Position numbers and translations under genes: made by a program. The notes under the pieces are model-generated. The model was not told the origin of the DNA, ran no database searches, and worked only from the letters and a program-made list of their open reading frames with translations. This document shows positions 1 to 7,915 of a stretch of 64,000 bases of DNA, in pieces. The stretch comes from Oscillospiraceae bacterium (GTDB lineage Bacteria; Bacillota; Clostridia; Oscillospirales; Oscillospiraceae): the NCBI GenBank assembly GCA_902774015.1, contig CACYHB010000004.1, positions 173,795 to 237,794 on the forward strand. Direction: 5' to 3'. The first letter of the stretch is position 1. Every line of letters starts with the position of its first letter.

Positions 1-1
1 T

Positions 2-391
2 CATACGGCGGAGGCGAGGCCCGCGGCGGGCCGCTTTCCCGCCTATCACTTTCAGATCTGCTCGCCCGCGGGCGAAAAGATGGGCGATTGTTCGCTGCGC
101 CTCGGGCACAACGAGAACACCTACTACGGCGGGAACATCGGCTACGGGGTGGACGAAGCGTATCGCGGACACCGCTACGCCGCCGAGGCCTGCCGCCTGC
201 TCTTCACCCTTGCGAAAAAGCACGGGCTGGGCTATCTGCTCATCACCTGCGACCCGGACAACCTGCCCTCCCGCCGAACCTGTGAGCGCCTCGGAGGAGA
301 GTTGCTGGAGATCGCGGCGCTTCCGGCGGACAACGACATACGCCTGAAAAACGGCCCGGAGCGCGTGTGCGTGTTCCGCTTTGATCTGTAG
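2..391 (+). CDS. GNAT-family N-acetyltransferase, 5' end outside window
   Basis: The frame is open from the first bases of the window, so the gene starts upstream and only the C-terminal part of about 129 residues is present. An internal ATG at 80 is unlikely to be the start because the coding frame runs through it. The visible part carries a GNAT acetyl-CoA binding pattern: GYGVDEAYRGHRYAAEAC (the R/Q-x-x-G-x-G/A loop region) followed by a helix and LGYLLITCDPDN-SRRTCERLG, typical of ribosomal-protein-Ser/Ala or small-molecule acetyltransferases. Substrate cannot be told. It ends 17 bp before the exonuclease III gene on the same strand. Confidence 0.8.
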   Translation, partial: HTAEARPAAGRFPAYHFQICSPAGEKMGDCSLRLGHNENTYYGGNIGYGVDEAYRGHRYAAEACRLLFTLAKKHGLGYLLITCDPDNLPSRRTCERLGGELLEIAALPADNDIRLKNGPERVCVFRFDL

Positions 392-408
392 AGAAAGGAT
401 GCCGACAG

Positions 409-1164
409 ATGAAATTCATATCCTGGAACGTAAACGGGCTGCGGGCCGCGCGGAGCAAAGGCTTTGAAGAGGTCTTCACCGCGCTGGACGCGGACTTCTT
501 CTGCCTGCAGGAGACAAAGCTGCAGGCCGGGCAGATCGACCTCTCCTTCCCCGGCTACGAGAGCTACTGGAGCTACGCAGAGAAAAAGGGCTACTCCGGC
601 ACCGCGATCTTCACGAAGCACACGCCCCTCTCCGTCCGGTACAATCTGGGCGTCCCGGAACACGACACCGAAGGCCGGGCCGTGACCCTGGAATACGGGG
701 ACTTCTTCCTGGTCTGCGTCTACACTCCCAACGCGCAGGACGGGCTGAAGCGCATCGACTACCGCATGGCCTGGGAGGACGCCTTCCGCGCCTATCTGCA
801 GGAGCTGGACCGCGCAAAGCCCGTCATCGTCTGCGGCGACATGAACGTGGCCCATGAGGAGATCGACCTGAAAAACCCCAAGCAGAACGTGGGCAACGCG
901 GGCTTCTCCGACGAGGAGCGCGGCAAATTCACGGAGCTGCTCGCTGCGGGCTTCACCGACAGCTTCCGCTTCCTCTACCCCGACAAAACCGACGCCTACT
1001 CCTGGTGGAGCTACCGGGCGGCGGCGCGGCAGAGGAACGTGGGCTGGCGCATCGACTACTTTGTGATCTCCGACCGGCTGCGCGGCAAGGTGCGGGACGC
1101 CTATATCCTGCCCGATATTCAGGGCAGCGACCACTGCCCGGTGGGGCTGGAGATCGCATGGTAA
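409..1164 (+). CDS. xth: Exodeoxyribonuclease III (AP endonuclease family)
   Basis: A 251-residue protein of the exonuclease-endonuclease-phosphatase fold. Family motifs are in order: NVNGLRAA at the N-terminus, QETKLQ (metal-binding Glu), VYTPNAQ, CGDMNVAHEEIDL (catalytic Asp/Asn) and SDHCPVGLEI at the C-terminus (catalytic Asp-His). Such enzymes cleave DNA 5' of abasic sites and remove 3' blocking groups in base-excision repair. Length is normal. It starts after GAAAGGATGCC, and its last seven bases overlap the start of the following dus gene, suggesting coupled translation. Confidence 0.95.
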   Translation: MKFISWNVNGLRAARSKGFEEVFTALDADFFCLQETKLQAGQIDLSFPGYESYWSYAEKKGYSGTAIFTKHTPLSVRYNLGVPEHDTEGRAVTLEYGDFFLVCVYTPNAQDGLKRIDYRMAWEDAFRAYLQELDRAKPVIVCGDMNVAHEEIDLKNPKQNVGNAGFSDEERGKFTELLAAGFTDSFRFLYPDKTDAYSWWSYRAAARQRNVGWRIDYFVISDRLRGKVRDAYILPDIQGSDHCPVGLEIAW

Positions 1165-2129
1165 ACATCGGAAGCATACAACTCAGCGGCCGCGTCGTGC
1201 TGGGACCTATGGCGGGCGTGACGGATTTTGCCTTCCGCGCCGTCTGCCGCGAACAAGGCGCGGCCCTCACCACCACGGAGATGGTCTCCGCCAAGGCGCT
1301 CGTTTACAGAGACGAGAAAACCAGGGCGCTGCTCTACATCCCCGAGAGCGAGCACCCGGCCGCCGCGCAGATCTTCGGCCATGAGCCGGAGATCATGGCG
1401 GAGGCCGCGCCGATGGCGCTGGCGCTGTCCGGCGCGGACATCCTGGACATCAACATGGGCTGCCCGGTGGGCAAGATCGTCAAGGCCGGGGACGGCTCGG
1501 CGCTGATGCGCGATCCGGAGCTTGCAGGGCGGATCATTGAGGCCGTTGTGCGTGCGGTGGATAAACCCGTGACGGTGAAATTCCGCAAGGGCTGGGATTC
1601 CGGCAGCGTAAACGCGGTGGAATTCGCCAAGGTCTGCGAGTCCGCCGGCGCCGCCGCCATCGCGGTGCACGGGCGCACCCGGGTGCAGATGTACGCGGGC
1701 CGGGCAGACTGGGACGTCATCCGCGCCGTGAAGGAGGCCGTCAGGATCCCCGTCACCGCCAACGGCGACGTGTTCACCGGCGCGGACGCGGCGCACATCC
1801 TCCGCTACACGGGGGCGGATCTGTGCATGGTCGGCCGGGGCGCTTTCGGCAATCCCTGGCTCTTCGCCCAGGCCAACGCCGCCGTCGCCGGGGAGCCGGA
1901 ACCGGCCCTCCCCCCGCTTTCCCAGCGGATGGACACGGCGGTCGGCCAGATCCGGGCGCTGGCGGAAGTCAGCGGGGAGCGCATCGCCTGTCTGGAGGCG
2001 CGGCACCACCTGCCCTGGTATCTGCACGGCGTGCCCCACGGGGCCTTTTACCGCAATCAGCTGGTGCACGTGGAGACGCTGGCGGACGTGGACAGAATCG
2101 TGAAGGACATCAAACGGGATCTGAAATAA
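1158..2129 (+). CDS. dus: tRNA-dihydrouridine synthase (DusB-like)
   Basis: About 323 residues when started at the ATG at 1158, which overlaps the end of the exonuclease gene; an in-frame extension further upstream exists but lies wholly inside that gene. FMN-dependent TIM-barrel reductase that converts uridine to dihydrouridine in tRNA. Visible motifs: LGPMAGVTDFAFR near the N-terminus, DINMGCPVGKIVK with the catalytic Cys, KFRKGW, IAVHGRTR and NGDVF followed by VGRGAFGNPWLF at the FMN-phosphate site. A DusB-type assignment fits the length and the NMGCPV motif, but the exact subfamily is not certain. Confidence 0.93.
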   Translation: MVNIGSIQLSGRVVLGPMAGVTDFAFRAVCREQGAALTTTEMVSAKALVYRDEKTRALLYIPESEHPAAAQIFGHEPEIMAEAAPMALALSGADILDINMGCPVGKIVKAGDGSALMRDPELAGRIIEAVVRAVDKPVTVKFRKGWDSGSVNAVEFAKVCESAGAAAIAVHGRTRVQMYAGRADWDVIRAVKEAVRIPVTANGDVFTGADAAHILRYTGADLCMVGRGAFGNPWLFAQANAAVAGEPEPALPPLSQRMDTAVGQIRALAEVSGERIACLEARHHLPWYLHGVPHGAFYRNQLVHVETLADVDRIVKDIKRDLK

Positions 2130-2192
2130 CACCTTCGGCCCTGCGGGCCGCCTCTCCGTGAGGAGCGGGTACAGAAACAAGAGGTGGAGCAA

Positions 2193-2792
2193 ATGACAAG
2201 AGAACAGGAGCTGGCCGTCGTCCGGAGGGTACAGCGCGGAGACGTGAACGCCTTTGAGGACCTGGTGGCCGCTTACGAAAAAAACGTATACAACCTGGCC
2301 CTGCGCATGACGGGTTCTCCCGAGGACGCGGAAGACATGGCCCAGGAGGCTTTCATCAAGGCCTACAACTCTCTCCCCTCCTTTCGCGGAGACAGCAAGT
2401 TCTCCGTGTGGCTGTACCGGATCGTGTCGAATGTCTGTCTGGACTTTTTGCGAAAGAAAAACCGGCGCGGCACGGTCTCCCTCTCCGTGGAGGACGACGA
2501 CGGCGAGGACGTGCAGCTCGATCTGCCGGATACGAGCCAGTCGCCGGAGGAACTGCTGGAGAAAAAGCTGACCCGGGAGAGCGTGCGGCGCGGGCTTGCC
2601 TCCCTGCCTCCGGATGCGCGGCAGATCCTGCTGCTGCGGGAGATCCAGGGGCTGAGCTATGAGGAGATCGGCGAAACCCTCGGTCTGGAACCCGGAACGG
2701 TCAAATCACGGATCTTCCGGGCTCGAAAAAAACTCTGCGCCTATCTGCTGGCGGACGGGAACATTCCCGATTCCTTCTCGTCCGAATCATAG
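2193..2792 (+). CDS. ECF-type RNA polymerase sigma factor (SigW/RpoE-like)
   Basis: 199 residues from the ATG at 2193, which has GAGGTGG five bases upstream; the GTG at 2184 sits inside that Shine-Dalgarno sequence. Region 2 is visible as LALRMTGSPEDAEDMAQEAFIKAYN plus FSVWLYRIVSNVCLDFLRKK, and region 4 as LPPDARQILLLREIQGLSYEEIGETLGLEPGTVKSRIFRARKKL with its helix-turn-helix. It probably directs RNA polymerase to a small envelope or stress regulon. The next gene encodes a zinc-finger-type membrane protein that looks like its anti-sigma factor, but about 220 bp of strong hairpins separate the two, which is unusual for such a pair. Confidence 0.93.
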   Translation: MTREQELAVVRRVQRGDVNAFEDLVAAYEKNVYNLALRMTGSPEDAEDMAQEAFIKAYNSLPSFRGDSKFSVWLYRIVSNVCLDFLRKKNRRGTVSLSVEDDDGEDVQLDLPDTSQSPEELLEKKLTRESVRRGLASLPPDARQILLLREIQGLSYEEIGETLGLEPGTVKSRIFRARKKLCAYLLADGNIPDSFSSES

Positions 2793-2804
2793 CGATTATC
2801 TGAT

Positions 2805-2977
2805 GGCGAAACGCCGCAAGGCGTTCCGCCGAGCAGCCAGGCTGCTCAGCGCAGCAGTTTCACCGCTGCGCCAGATATTCGCTGCAATGAACATCGCGAG
2901 AATGATTCCATGAATCATTCTCCGCCAAACGACACGTTTGGCGGAGAAAACAATCGACCATTCGATTGTTTTCTCCG
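2805..2977. repeat. Cassette of six contiguous stem-loops
   Basis: Between the sigma and anti-sigma genes there are six adjacent inverted repeats: 2806-2829 (10-bp arms, one mismatch), 2831-2847 (7 bp), 2849-2871 (7 bp), 2898-2922 (11 bp, loop CAT), 2918-2948 (14 bp, loop ACA) and 2942-2977 (16 bp, loop CCAT). The last three share arm sequences (CTC and GAG are used by neighbouring stems), so alternative foldings are possible. No ORF with a ribosome-binding site is seen. It may be a REP/MITE-like extragenic element, a processing or attenuation region between sigma and anti-sigma, or both. Confidence 0.75.
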
Positions 2978-3014
2978 TGCGATCATCATTATCAGGAAGC
3001 AGGTGATGCAAGGT

Positions 3015-3752
3015 ATGAACACACATGCGTATTATCAGGAGCTGATCAGCAGGCTTCTGGATGAGGACGCCGCGCTGACGGCGGAAGAAAACCGCGGGCT
3101 GCAGGCGCATCTGGCCGAATGCGCGGACTGCGCCGCCGTATATCAGGCCTTTTCTTCTCTCTCCGACGCTCTGGGCAAAGATCTGGAGGAGCCGCCCGCA
3201 CGCCTGCGGGAAAACGTGATGGCAGAACTGCGCAGGGAGGAGATCCGGCGGAAAAACCGCCGCCGCAGCTCCCCGGTCGCTTTTATCGCCGCAGCCGCCG
3301 TGCTGGCGCTGGCCATCGGGCTGGGGCCGCGGCTGGCCGCGCCGAAGAACAGTGCGGACAGCGCCGTCTATACCGCCCAGGCGGCTGCCGGCGCCGTCTA
3401 CGCCGAGGAGGCACAGCAGCGCAGCTTTGCCGCGGACAAGAGCGCGGAGAGCAACGCCGTGTATGCCGCGGCGGCAGACGCCCCGGAAGCGCAGACGGAT
3501 CCGGCCGCCCCCGCGGAGGAAGACGCGGAAAAGCACAGTCTGGAATCTCTGCTCCTGTGTCTCTCCGGCACGGAGAGTGAGCTGGACCCGGATGCACTGG
3601 GACTCAGCCCCCTGTTTCTCATCGACACCGACGGCGGGGTACTGGAGATCTACCGCTACGGCGGCAATCTGTACTACATCGATCCCGTGTTCGGCGGCGT
3701 CTACGAGGCCGGCTGTTCCCAGGAGGCGCTTGTCGCTTTTCTGCAGAGCTGA
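3015..3752 (+). CDS. Putative zinc-finger anti-sigma factor, membrane anchored
   Basis: About 245 residues from the ATG at 3015 (AGGTG nine bases upstream; an ATG at 3006 is an alternative). The N-terminus has the anti-sigma zinc-finger signature H-x3-C-x2-C in LQAHLAECADCAAVYQAF. A basic stretch (RRKNRRRSSP) precedes one TM helix, VAFIAAAAVLALAIGLGP, and the rest is an Ala/Glu-rich linker and a small extracytoplasmic domain. Known proteins of this layout hold an ECF sigma at the membrane until the extracytoplasmic part receives a signal. Its partner is inferred to be the sigma factor encoded just upstream. Confidence 0.82.
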   Translation: MNTHAYYQELISRLLDEDAALTAEENRGLQAHLAECADCAAVYQAFSSLSDALGKDLEEPPARLRENVMAELRREEIRRKNRRRSSPVAFIAAAAVLALAIGLGPRLAAPKNSADSAVYTAQAAAGAVYAEEAQQRSFAADKSAESNAVYAAAADAPEAQTDPAAPAEEDAEKHSLESLLLCLSGTESELDPDALGLSPLFLIDTDGGVLEIYRYGGNLYYIDPVFGGVYEAGCSQEALVAFLQS

Positions 3753-3778
3753 AACCCTTCTCACAAAGCGGAATGTTC

Positions 3779-3807
3779 TTGAAAGCGCTTGACGGATATG
3801 CTATACT
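3779..3807 (+). promoter_or_regulatory. Sigma-A-type promoter of rex
   Basis: TTGAAA (3779-3784), 17-bp spacer, TATACT (3802-3807) preceded by TGC as an extended -10. It lies about 47 bp upstream of the rex start. Confidence 0.7.
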
Positions 3808-3853
3808 TAGGTTAATTAGATGAAAAAAGACGATCGTAAGGAGAGGTATATTT

Positions 3854-4525
3854 GTGAAGCGCGTAAAAGTGTCCAACAATGTGATCCGGCGTCTGCCCCG
3901 CTATCTTCGCAAGCTGGATGAGCTGACGGAGGCGGGAATCAGCCGCATCTCCTCTTTTGAACTGGGACACCAGCTGGGATTCACGCCCTCCCAGATCCGG
4001 CAGGATTTCAGCTGCTTCGGCGAATTCGGTCAGCAGGGCTACGGATACAACGTCCCCGCGCTCCGGGCGGAGATCGCCTCCATTCTGGGAATGGACCGCG
4101 GTTTTCAGGCCATCATGATCGGCGTCGGAAACATCGGCCGCGCGCTGACGGAGAACTTCAACTTCAAGGAATGGGGCTTCCGTCTGATCGCCGCCTTTGA
4201 CGTGCGCCCCGAGATCATCGGCACCATGTTCCACGAGGTGCCCATTCTGTCCATGGATATGCTGGCGCAGTTTCTGCGCGAGAATCGCGTGGACGCGGCC
4301 GTGCTTACGGTGCCCAAGGAGGCCGCCGTACCGGTGACCGAAATGCTCACCGCAAACGGCGTGGAGGCCATCTGGAACTTTACCAATGTAGAGCTGACCG
4401 AGCCCAACAGCAGTACGCTCGTGGAAAACATCCATTTTTCCGACAGTCTGCTCTCTCTGAGCTATTTCATCGCCGAGCGGAGCGACGAGCGCGCCGCCAA
4501 AGCCGCCCGCAGCGAAAAAAACTGA
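3854..4525 (+). CDS. rex: Redox-sensing transcriptional repressor Rex
   Basis: 223 residues starting at GTG, with AAGGAGAGG ahead of it. The N-terminal winged-helix (residues about 1-78) contains SSFELGHQLGFTPSQIRQDFSCFGEFG, characteristic of Rex. The C-terminal Rossmann fold has IGVGNIGRAL (residues about 89-98) for NAD(H), and AVLTVPKEAA and WNFTNVEL further on. Rex dimers repress fermentation and respiration genes and leave DNA when the NADH/NAD+ ratio rises. Its own promoter lies just upstream; it is not obviously in an operon with mnmE, because a 92-bp spacer with a hairpin follows. Confidence 0.96.
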   Translation: MKRVKVSNNVIRRLPRYLRKLDELTEAGISRISSFELGHQLGFTPSQIRQDFSCFGEFGQQGYGYNVPALRAEIASILGMDRGFQAIMIGVGNIGRALTENFNFKEWGFRLIAAFDVRPEIIGTMFHEVPILSMDMLAQFLRENRVDAAVLTVPKEAAVPVTEMLTANGVEAIWNFTNVELTEPNSSTLVENIHFSDSLLSLSYFIAERSDERAAKAARSEKN

Positions 4526-4543
4526 TCCTGCCCCTTTCGGCAA

Positions 4544-4598
4544 TTGGTCCTCAGTCTTCGGCCCCGGCCTGTTCCGGAGGCTGCGTGCTGAGGACCAA
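4544..4598 (+). promoter_or_regulatory. Stem-loop between rex and mnmE
   Basis: TTGGTCCTCAG (4544-4554) pairs perfectly with CTGAGGACCAA (4588-4598) around a 33-base GC-rich loop that can itself fold (CCGG repeats). It ends 20 bp before the mnmE start. No poly-T follows, so it is more likely a leader structure of mnmE than a terminator of rex; no known riboswitch class is recognised. Confidence 0.5.
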
Positions 4599-4618
4599 CG
4601 CTTTCTATGAGGTGAACC

Positions 4619-5977
4619 ATGTCTGATACCATTACCGCCATCGCCACCGGCGCCCAGGTGGCCGCCATCGGCGTCGTCCGTCTGTCCGGGCCGGAGGCCA
4701 TTCCCATGGCCGACCGGCTGTTCCGTCCGCTGCACGGAGGCCCCATGTCCGCCCGGGACAGCCGCCTGCTCGTATACGGCGAAATGCGCGGGCGGGACGG
4801 AGCGCTGCTGGATCTGGGACTCTGCACCGTGAGCCGCAGCCCCAACAGCTACACTGGGGAGGACACTGCAGAATTTCAGTGCCACGGCTCTCCGGTGGTG
4901 CTTCGCAGCCTCCTGGAGGAGCTGTTTGCCCTCGGCGCCCGGCAGGCCGGGCCGGGGGAATTCACCAGGCGCGCCTTTCTCAACGGCCGGATGGAACTCT
5001 GCGCTGCGGAGGCCGTGGCGGACCTCATCGACGCCGAGACCCGCGAGGCCGCGCACAACGCGGCGGGGCAGCTCTCCGGCGCCATCGGGCGGCGCATCGC
5101 CGCGATCTACGATACGCTGACCGATCTGAGTTCCCATTACCACGCGGTGCTGGACTACCCGGATGAGGACATCGAGGACTTCACGCTGGCGGCCTATGCG
5201 GGAAGCCTGCGCGGCGCCTGCGCGGATCTGCGCGCGCTTCTGGGCACCTTTGACCGGGGCCGTCTGATGACGGCAGGCATCCCCACCGCAATCGTGGGCA
5301 GGCCCAACGCCGGAAAGAGCTCGCTGCTGAACGCCCTGCTGGGTTACGACCGGGCAATCGTCACCGCGATCCCCGGCACAACGCGGGATACCATCGAAGA
5401 AAAGCTCCGTCTGGGCGGGCAGCTGCTGCGCCTGACGGACACCGCCGGCATCCGTGAAACCGACGATCCGGTGGAGGCGCTGGGCGTTCGCCGCAGCCGT
5501 GAAGCGCTGCAGAGCGCCGATCTGGTGCTGGCCGTCGTAGACGGAAGCGAAGACTTCACGGAGGAGGACGCGGAGATCCTCCGCGCCGCCGAAAGCGCCC
5601 CCCATGCGCTTGTGCTGCTGTCCAAGGACGATCTTGGCCGCAAAACCGCGGCGCTCCCGACCGCTCTGCCGGTGATCCCCATCAGCGTTGTCAGCGGCGA
5701 AGGGCTGCGGGAGCTGGAGGAGGCTGTCCGGGCGCTCTATCCGCTGCCCGCCGTCCCCGCGGGGGAGATCCTCACAAACGCCAGGCAGGCGGAGGCCGTC
5801 GGCCGCGCGCTGGAGGCCATGGAGGCCGCGCGCGAAGCCATGGAGGCGGGGCAGACGCCCGACATCGTGCTCACAGAATGCGAGGGCGCCATGGACGCCC
5901 TGGGAGAACTCACCGGGCGCAGTGTGCGCGAGGACGTGACACAGCGGATCTTTCAGCGCTTTTGCGTGGGAAAATAG
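4619..5977 (+). CDS. mnmE: tRNA uridine-5-carboxymethylaminomethyl modification GTPase MnmE
   Basis: 452 residues, full length. The N-terminal folate-binding domain starts with DTITAIATG and includes AAVVRLSGPEA-like and PGEFTRRAFLNGRMELCAAEAV motifs. The G domain has the P-loop GRPNAGKSS (residues 227-235), the switch II DTAGIRETDDPVE and LLSKDDL in place of NKxD. The C-terminus ends in FCVGK, with the conserved Cys. With MnmG it modifies U34 of certain tRNAs; mnmG is not in this window. The neighbouring gene 10 bp downstream encodes a carbonic anhydrase. Confidence 0.97.
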   Translation: MSDTITAIATGAQVAAIGVVRLSGPEAIPMADRLFRPLHGGPMSARDSRLLVYGEMRGRDGALLDLGLCTVSRSPNSYTGEDTAEFQCHGSPVVLRSLLEELFALGARQAGPGEFTRRAFLNGRMELCAAEAVADLIDAETREAAHNAAGQLSGAIGRRIAAIYDTLTDLSSHYHAVLDYPDEDIEDFTLAAYAGSLRGACADLRALLGTFDRGRLMTAGIPTAIVGRPNAGKSSLLNALLGYDRAIVTAIPGTTRDTIEEKLRLGGQLLRLTDTAGIRETDDPVEALGVRRSREALQSADLVLAVVDGSEDFTEEDAEILRAAESAPHALVLLSKDDLGRKTAALPTALPVIPISVVSGEGLRELEEAVRALYPLPAVPAGEILTNARQAEAVGRALEAMEAAREAMEAGQTPDIVLTECEGAMDALGELTGRSVREDVTQRIFQRFCVGK

Positions 5978-5987
5978 GAGGAGAAAC

Positions 5988-6539
5988 ATGACTGACAAAA
6001 TCGTCGACCGACTGATCGAAGGCAACCGCAGCTATCTCGCCGCCGGAAAGAACCCGGGAGACTACTCCGACGCGCTCCGCCGCCGTACCGCCGAAAGCGG
6101 CCAGCAGCCCCACAGCATCGTGATCTGCTGCTCCGATTCGCGCGTGGTGCCGGAGACCATCTTCGGCGCGGGGCTGGGCGAACTGTTTGTCATCCGCATC
6201 GCCGGAAACGTGCTGGACTCCCATCAACTCGGCAGCATCGAGTATGCGGCGGCCCATCTGGGCTGCAAGCTGATCCTGGTGCTGGGGCACAGCCGCTGCG
6301 GCGCCGTCGGCGCCGCGCTCTCCGGCCACAGCGAGGGCTACATCCGATACATCACCGACGAGATCCTGCGGGCCGTCGGCGGGGAGACCGACCCGGACAA
6401 GGCATGCCGTCTCAACGTACTGCATGCAGTGGAAACGATCCGTCAGGCCTTCCGGGAGCATCCTGAGATCCCCTCCGCGGGGCTGGATATCCGCGGCGCC
6501 GTATATGATATCGAAAGCGGCCGGGTGGACTGGCTCTGA
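5988..6539 (+). CDS. Beta-class carbonic anhydrase
   Basis: 183 residues. The zinc site is complete: CSDSR (Cys48, Asp50, Arg52) and GHSRCGAVGAAL (His101, Cys104). Also typical are FVIRIAGNVLD and GSIEYAAAHLGCKLILVLGHS. It interconverts CO2 and bicarbonate, supplying bicarbonate to carboxylating enzymes. It lies 10 bp after mnmE and is likely co-transcribed. A good GAGGAGAAAC Shine-Dalgarno precedes the ATG. Confidence 0.95.
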   Translation: MTDKIVDRLIEGNRSYLAAGKNPGDYSDALRRRTAESGQQPHSIVICCSDSRVVPETIFGAGLGELFVIRIAGNVLDSHQLGSIEYAAAHLGCKLILVLGHSRCGAVGAALSGHSEGYIRYITDEILRAVGGETDPDKACRLNVLHAVETIRQAFREHPEIPSAGLDIRGAVYDIESGRVDWL

Positions 6540-6570
6540 CGCGAAATACGGGGCCGGGCCGTGATTTTCC

Positions 6571-6599
6571 TTGACAAGCCGCTTTGCCTGTGTTAGTAT
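6571..6599 (+). promoter_or_regulatory. Promoter of tRNA-Ser
   Basis: TTGACA (6571-6576), 17-bp spacer, TAGTAT (6594-6599). The tRNA begins 13 bp downstream of the -10 box, as expected for a tRNA with a very short 5' leader. Confidence 0.8.
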
Positions 6600-6612
6600 G
6601 TCATAGCGGTTT

Positions 6613-6705
6613 GCAGAAGTACCCAAGAGGCCGAAGGGGCTCCCCTGCTAAGGGAGTAGGGTGTCTAAAAACGCCGCGAGGGTTCAAATCCCTCCTTCTG
6701 CGCCA
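6613..6705 (+). tRNA. tRNA-Ser (anticodon GCU)
   Basis: The 93-nt sequence forms the acceptor stem GCAGAAG/CTTCTGC, discriminator G and encoded CCA, the anticodon stem CTCCC/GGGAG with loop CTGCTAA (anticodon GCU, reading AGC/AGU), a T arm with GGTTCAAATCC and a long variable arm, all typical of a class II tRNA-Ser. A large hairpin with a run of T follows directly and can act as terminator. Its 3' end is duplicated at 6866 and 8091. Confidence 0.95.
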
Positions 6706-6820
6706 AAAAAGAGAGACTACCCGTTGGGTAGGCTCTCTTTTTTCATGGTGGAGGGATTTGAATCATGTGCGCACAGGCCGGTGGCCTGTGCATGAACCAG
6801 TGCGCACACTGGTGAATTCC
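6683..6820. repeat. 138-bp direct repeat, copy 1, overlapping tRNA-Ser 3' end
   Basis: This segment recurs at 8091-8228 with two differences (GC versus AT near 6769-6770). It begins in the T arm of tRNA-Ser and contains nested symmetry: TTCAAATCCCTCC (6683-6695) is inverted at 6750-6762; between them AAAAAAGAGAG-CTACCC and GGGTAG-CTCTCTTTTTT form a strong terminator-like hairpin; then TGCACAGGCC-GGT-GGCCTGTGCA and CCAGTG-CGCA-CACTGG follow. Copy 1 supplies the real tRNA end and terminator. The duplication looks like the footprint of integration at the tRNA 3' end. Confidence 0.9.
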
Positions 6821-6865
6821 TTTATTTCCTTTTGCCGTCCCCCGCAAGGCAAAAGGAAATGCATG

Positions 6866-6892
6866 CAAATCCCTCCTTCTGCGCCAAAAAAG
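6866..6892. repeat. Partial copy of tRNA-Ser 3' end
   Basis: CAAATCCCTCCTTCTGCGCC followed by AAAAAAG matches the T-arm to CCA part of the tRNA-Ser gene exactly, without the rest of the tRNA. It is directly followed by another terminator-like hairpin (AGTACTCTG...CAGAGTACTTTTC). It looks like a further attachment-site scar. Confidence 0.85.
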
Positions 6893-7587
6893 TACTCTGT
6901 TTTTGATAGAATCAGAGTACTTTTCTTTTTGCCAAACCCCCAGTATTTCTGAGCTTTTTCACGTCTTAGGGCCGATCTCGGATACTCCCGGGACCGGCCT
7001 TTTTTTCGTTTATGCGGTTTTCAGATGACTCTGCCAAAATCTTGGTTCGTTGGAATATTGGGGTGGTTCGTTGGTTTTATGGGTATGTTCGTTTGATGCT
7101 TGACGAGGACACATCACCCCCTTTACTTTTCACTCTGCAATTCAGCTTTTCAGAAAATTATCGTTGCATCCGATTATTTACAGAATAGGCGTTGTAGCTC
7201 CGCAAGTCGGCTGTCCAACCTGCATCTGCAGGCCGGCGCTGCGGGAGACAGCGCTTTTTTCATGCTATCTATCTTCAGTAAAAACATGATGTCCCTGGCA
7301 GTTGTGGAGTATAAGAGCCTTAGAATAGTCTCCTCTCGCGGACCGGGTAAAACTGATCGCCCTTGAACTTGACCTTTTTGACGCTATCGTTTATACTGAA
7401 ATCAACCGAGCGAGAGCCGTGCGCGGGCCGAAAGGCAGTGGGCGGTTTTAGGACCTCGGTTTTCCTATTTTCAGAAGCGATGATCCCATAAAGAGTATTC
7501 CCTCTGCCGGACGTTCGCTTAACGCCGAAAAGGGCGGGGACACAGAATTTTCTTCAAAAAATCTGCCAAGCAATTCATGGATGGCAA

Positions 7588-7788
7588 TCATATCCGTATC
7601 GCAGCAATACTTTGTCCTGGCTTTCGGTTCCAATCGCGCCGCAAGCGGCTTTTGGGCTTGCTATTTTCATCTTTCCGTGATATGATCTTTCCAGAAACAG
7701 ACGCGACACTATCGATTCCTTCTTCTTGAAGGTCTGCGATATAAGTCGAGTCTGTTCTCTTTGTAGCATTGCAGAAATAATGCTGCAT
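7588..7788 (-). CDS. Doubtful small ORF, 66 aa
   Basis: The ATG at 7788 has GAGGATAA upstream and a good minus-strand promoter about 100 bp further up. The product (starts MQHYFCNATKRTDSTYIADL, basic C-terminal half) is not recognised. Overlapping frames of similar length on the same strand make decay or chance equally likely. Confidence 0.2.
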   Translation of the reverse strand: MQHYFCNATKRTDSTYIADLQEEGIDSVASVSGKIISRKDENSKPKSRLRRDWNRKPGQSIAAIRI

Positions 7789-7885
7789 TTATCCTCAAAA
7801 GAAATGGCCGGAGCACAAAGCCCCGGCCACGAGCGCGGATCGTAAGTACGTGCCCCTCGACAACGTACCTCCCCTGCTCGATAAC

Positions 7886-7915
7886 AGTATAGCGGACTCT
7901 CTGCAGCAATGTCAA
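7886..7915 (-). promoter_or_regulatory. Strong minus-strand promoter in gene-poor stretch
   Basis: On the minus strand, TTGACA (7915-7910), 18-bp spacer, TATACT (7891-7886). The transcript would begin with a GTACGT...ACGTAC hairpin and a GGCCGG/CCGGCC hairpin followed by T-rich sequence, an attenuator-like arrangement, before the 66-codon ORF. Confidence 0.55.

Noticed and set aside
3812-6025. 737-codon minus-strand ORF opposite rex and mnmE
   Set aside because: Shadow of real genes; His/Gly/Arg-rich composition without motifs.
6866-6892. Second tRNA-Ser gene
   Set aside because: Only the 3' end of the tRNA is present here (and at 8091); acceptor 5' strand, D arm and anticodon are missing.
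7100-7366. 88-codon ORF in the gene-poor stretch
   Set aside because: No ribosome-binding site or motif; base composition like the noncoding surroundings.
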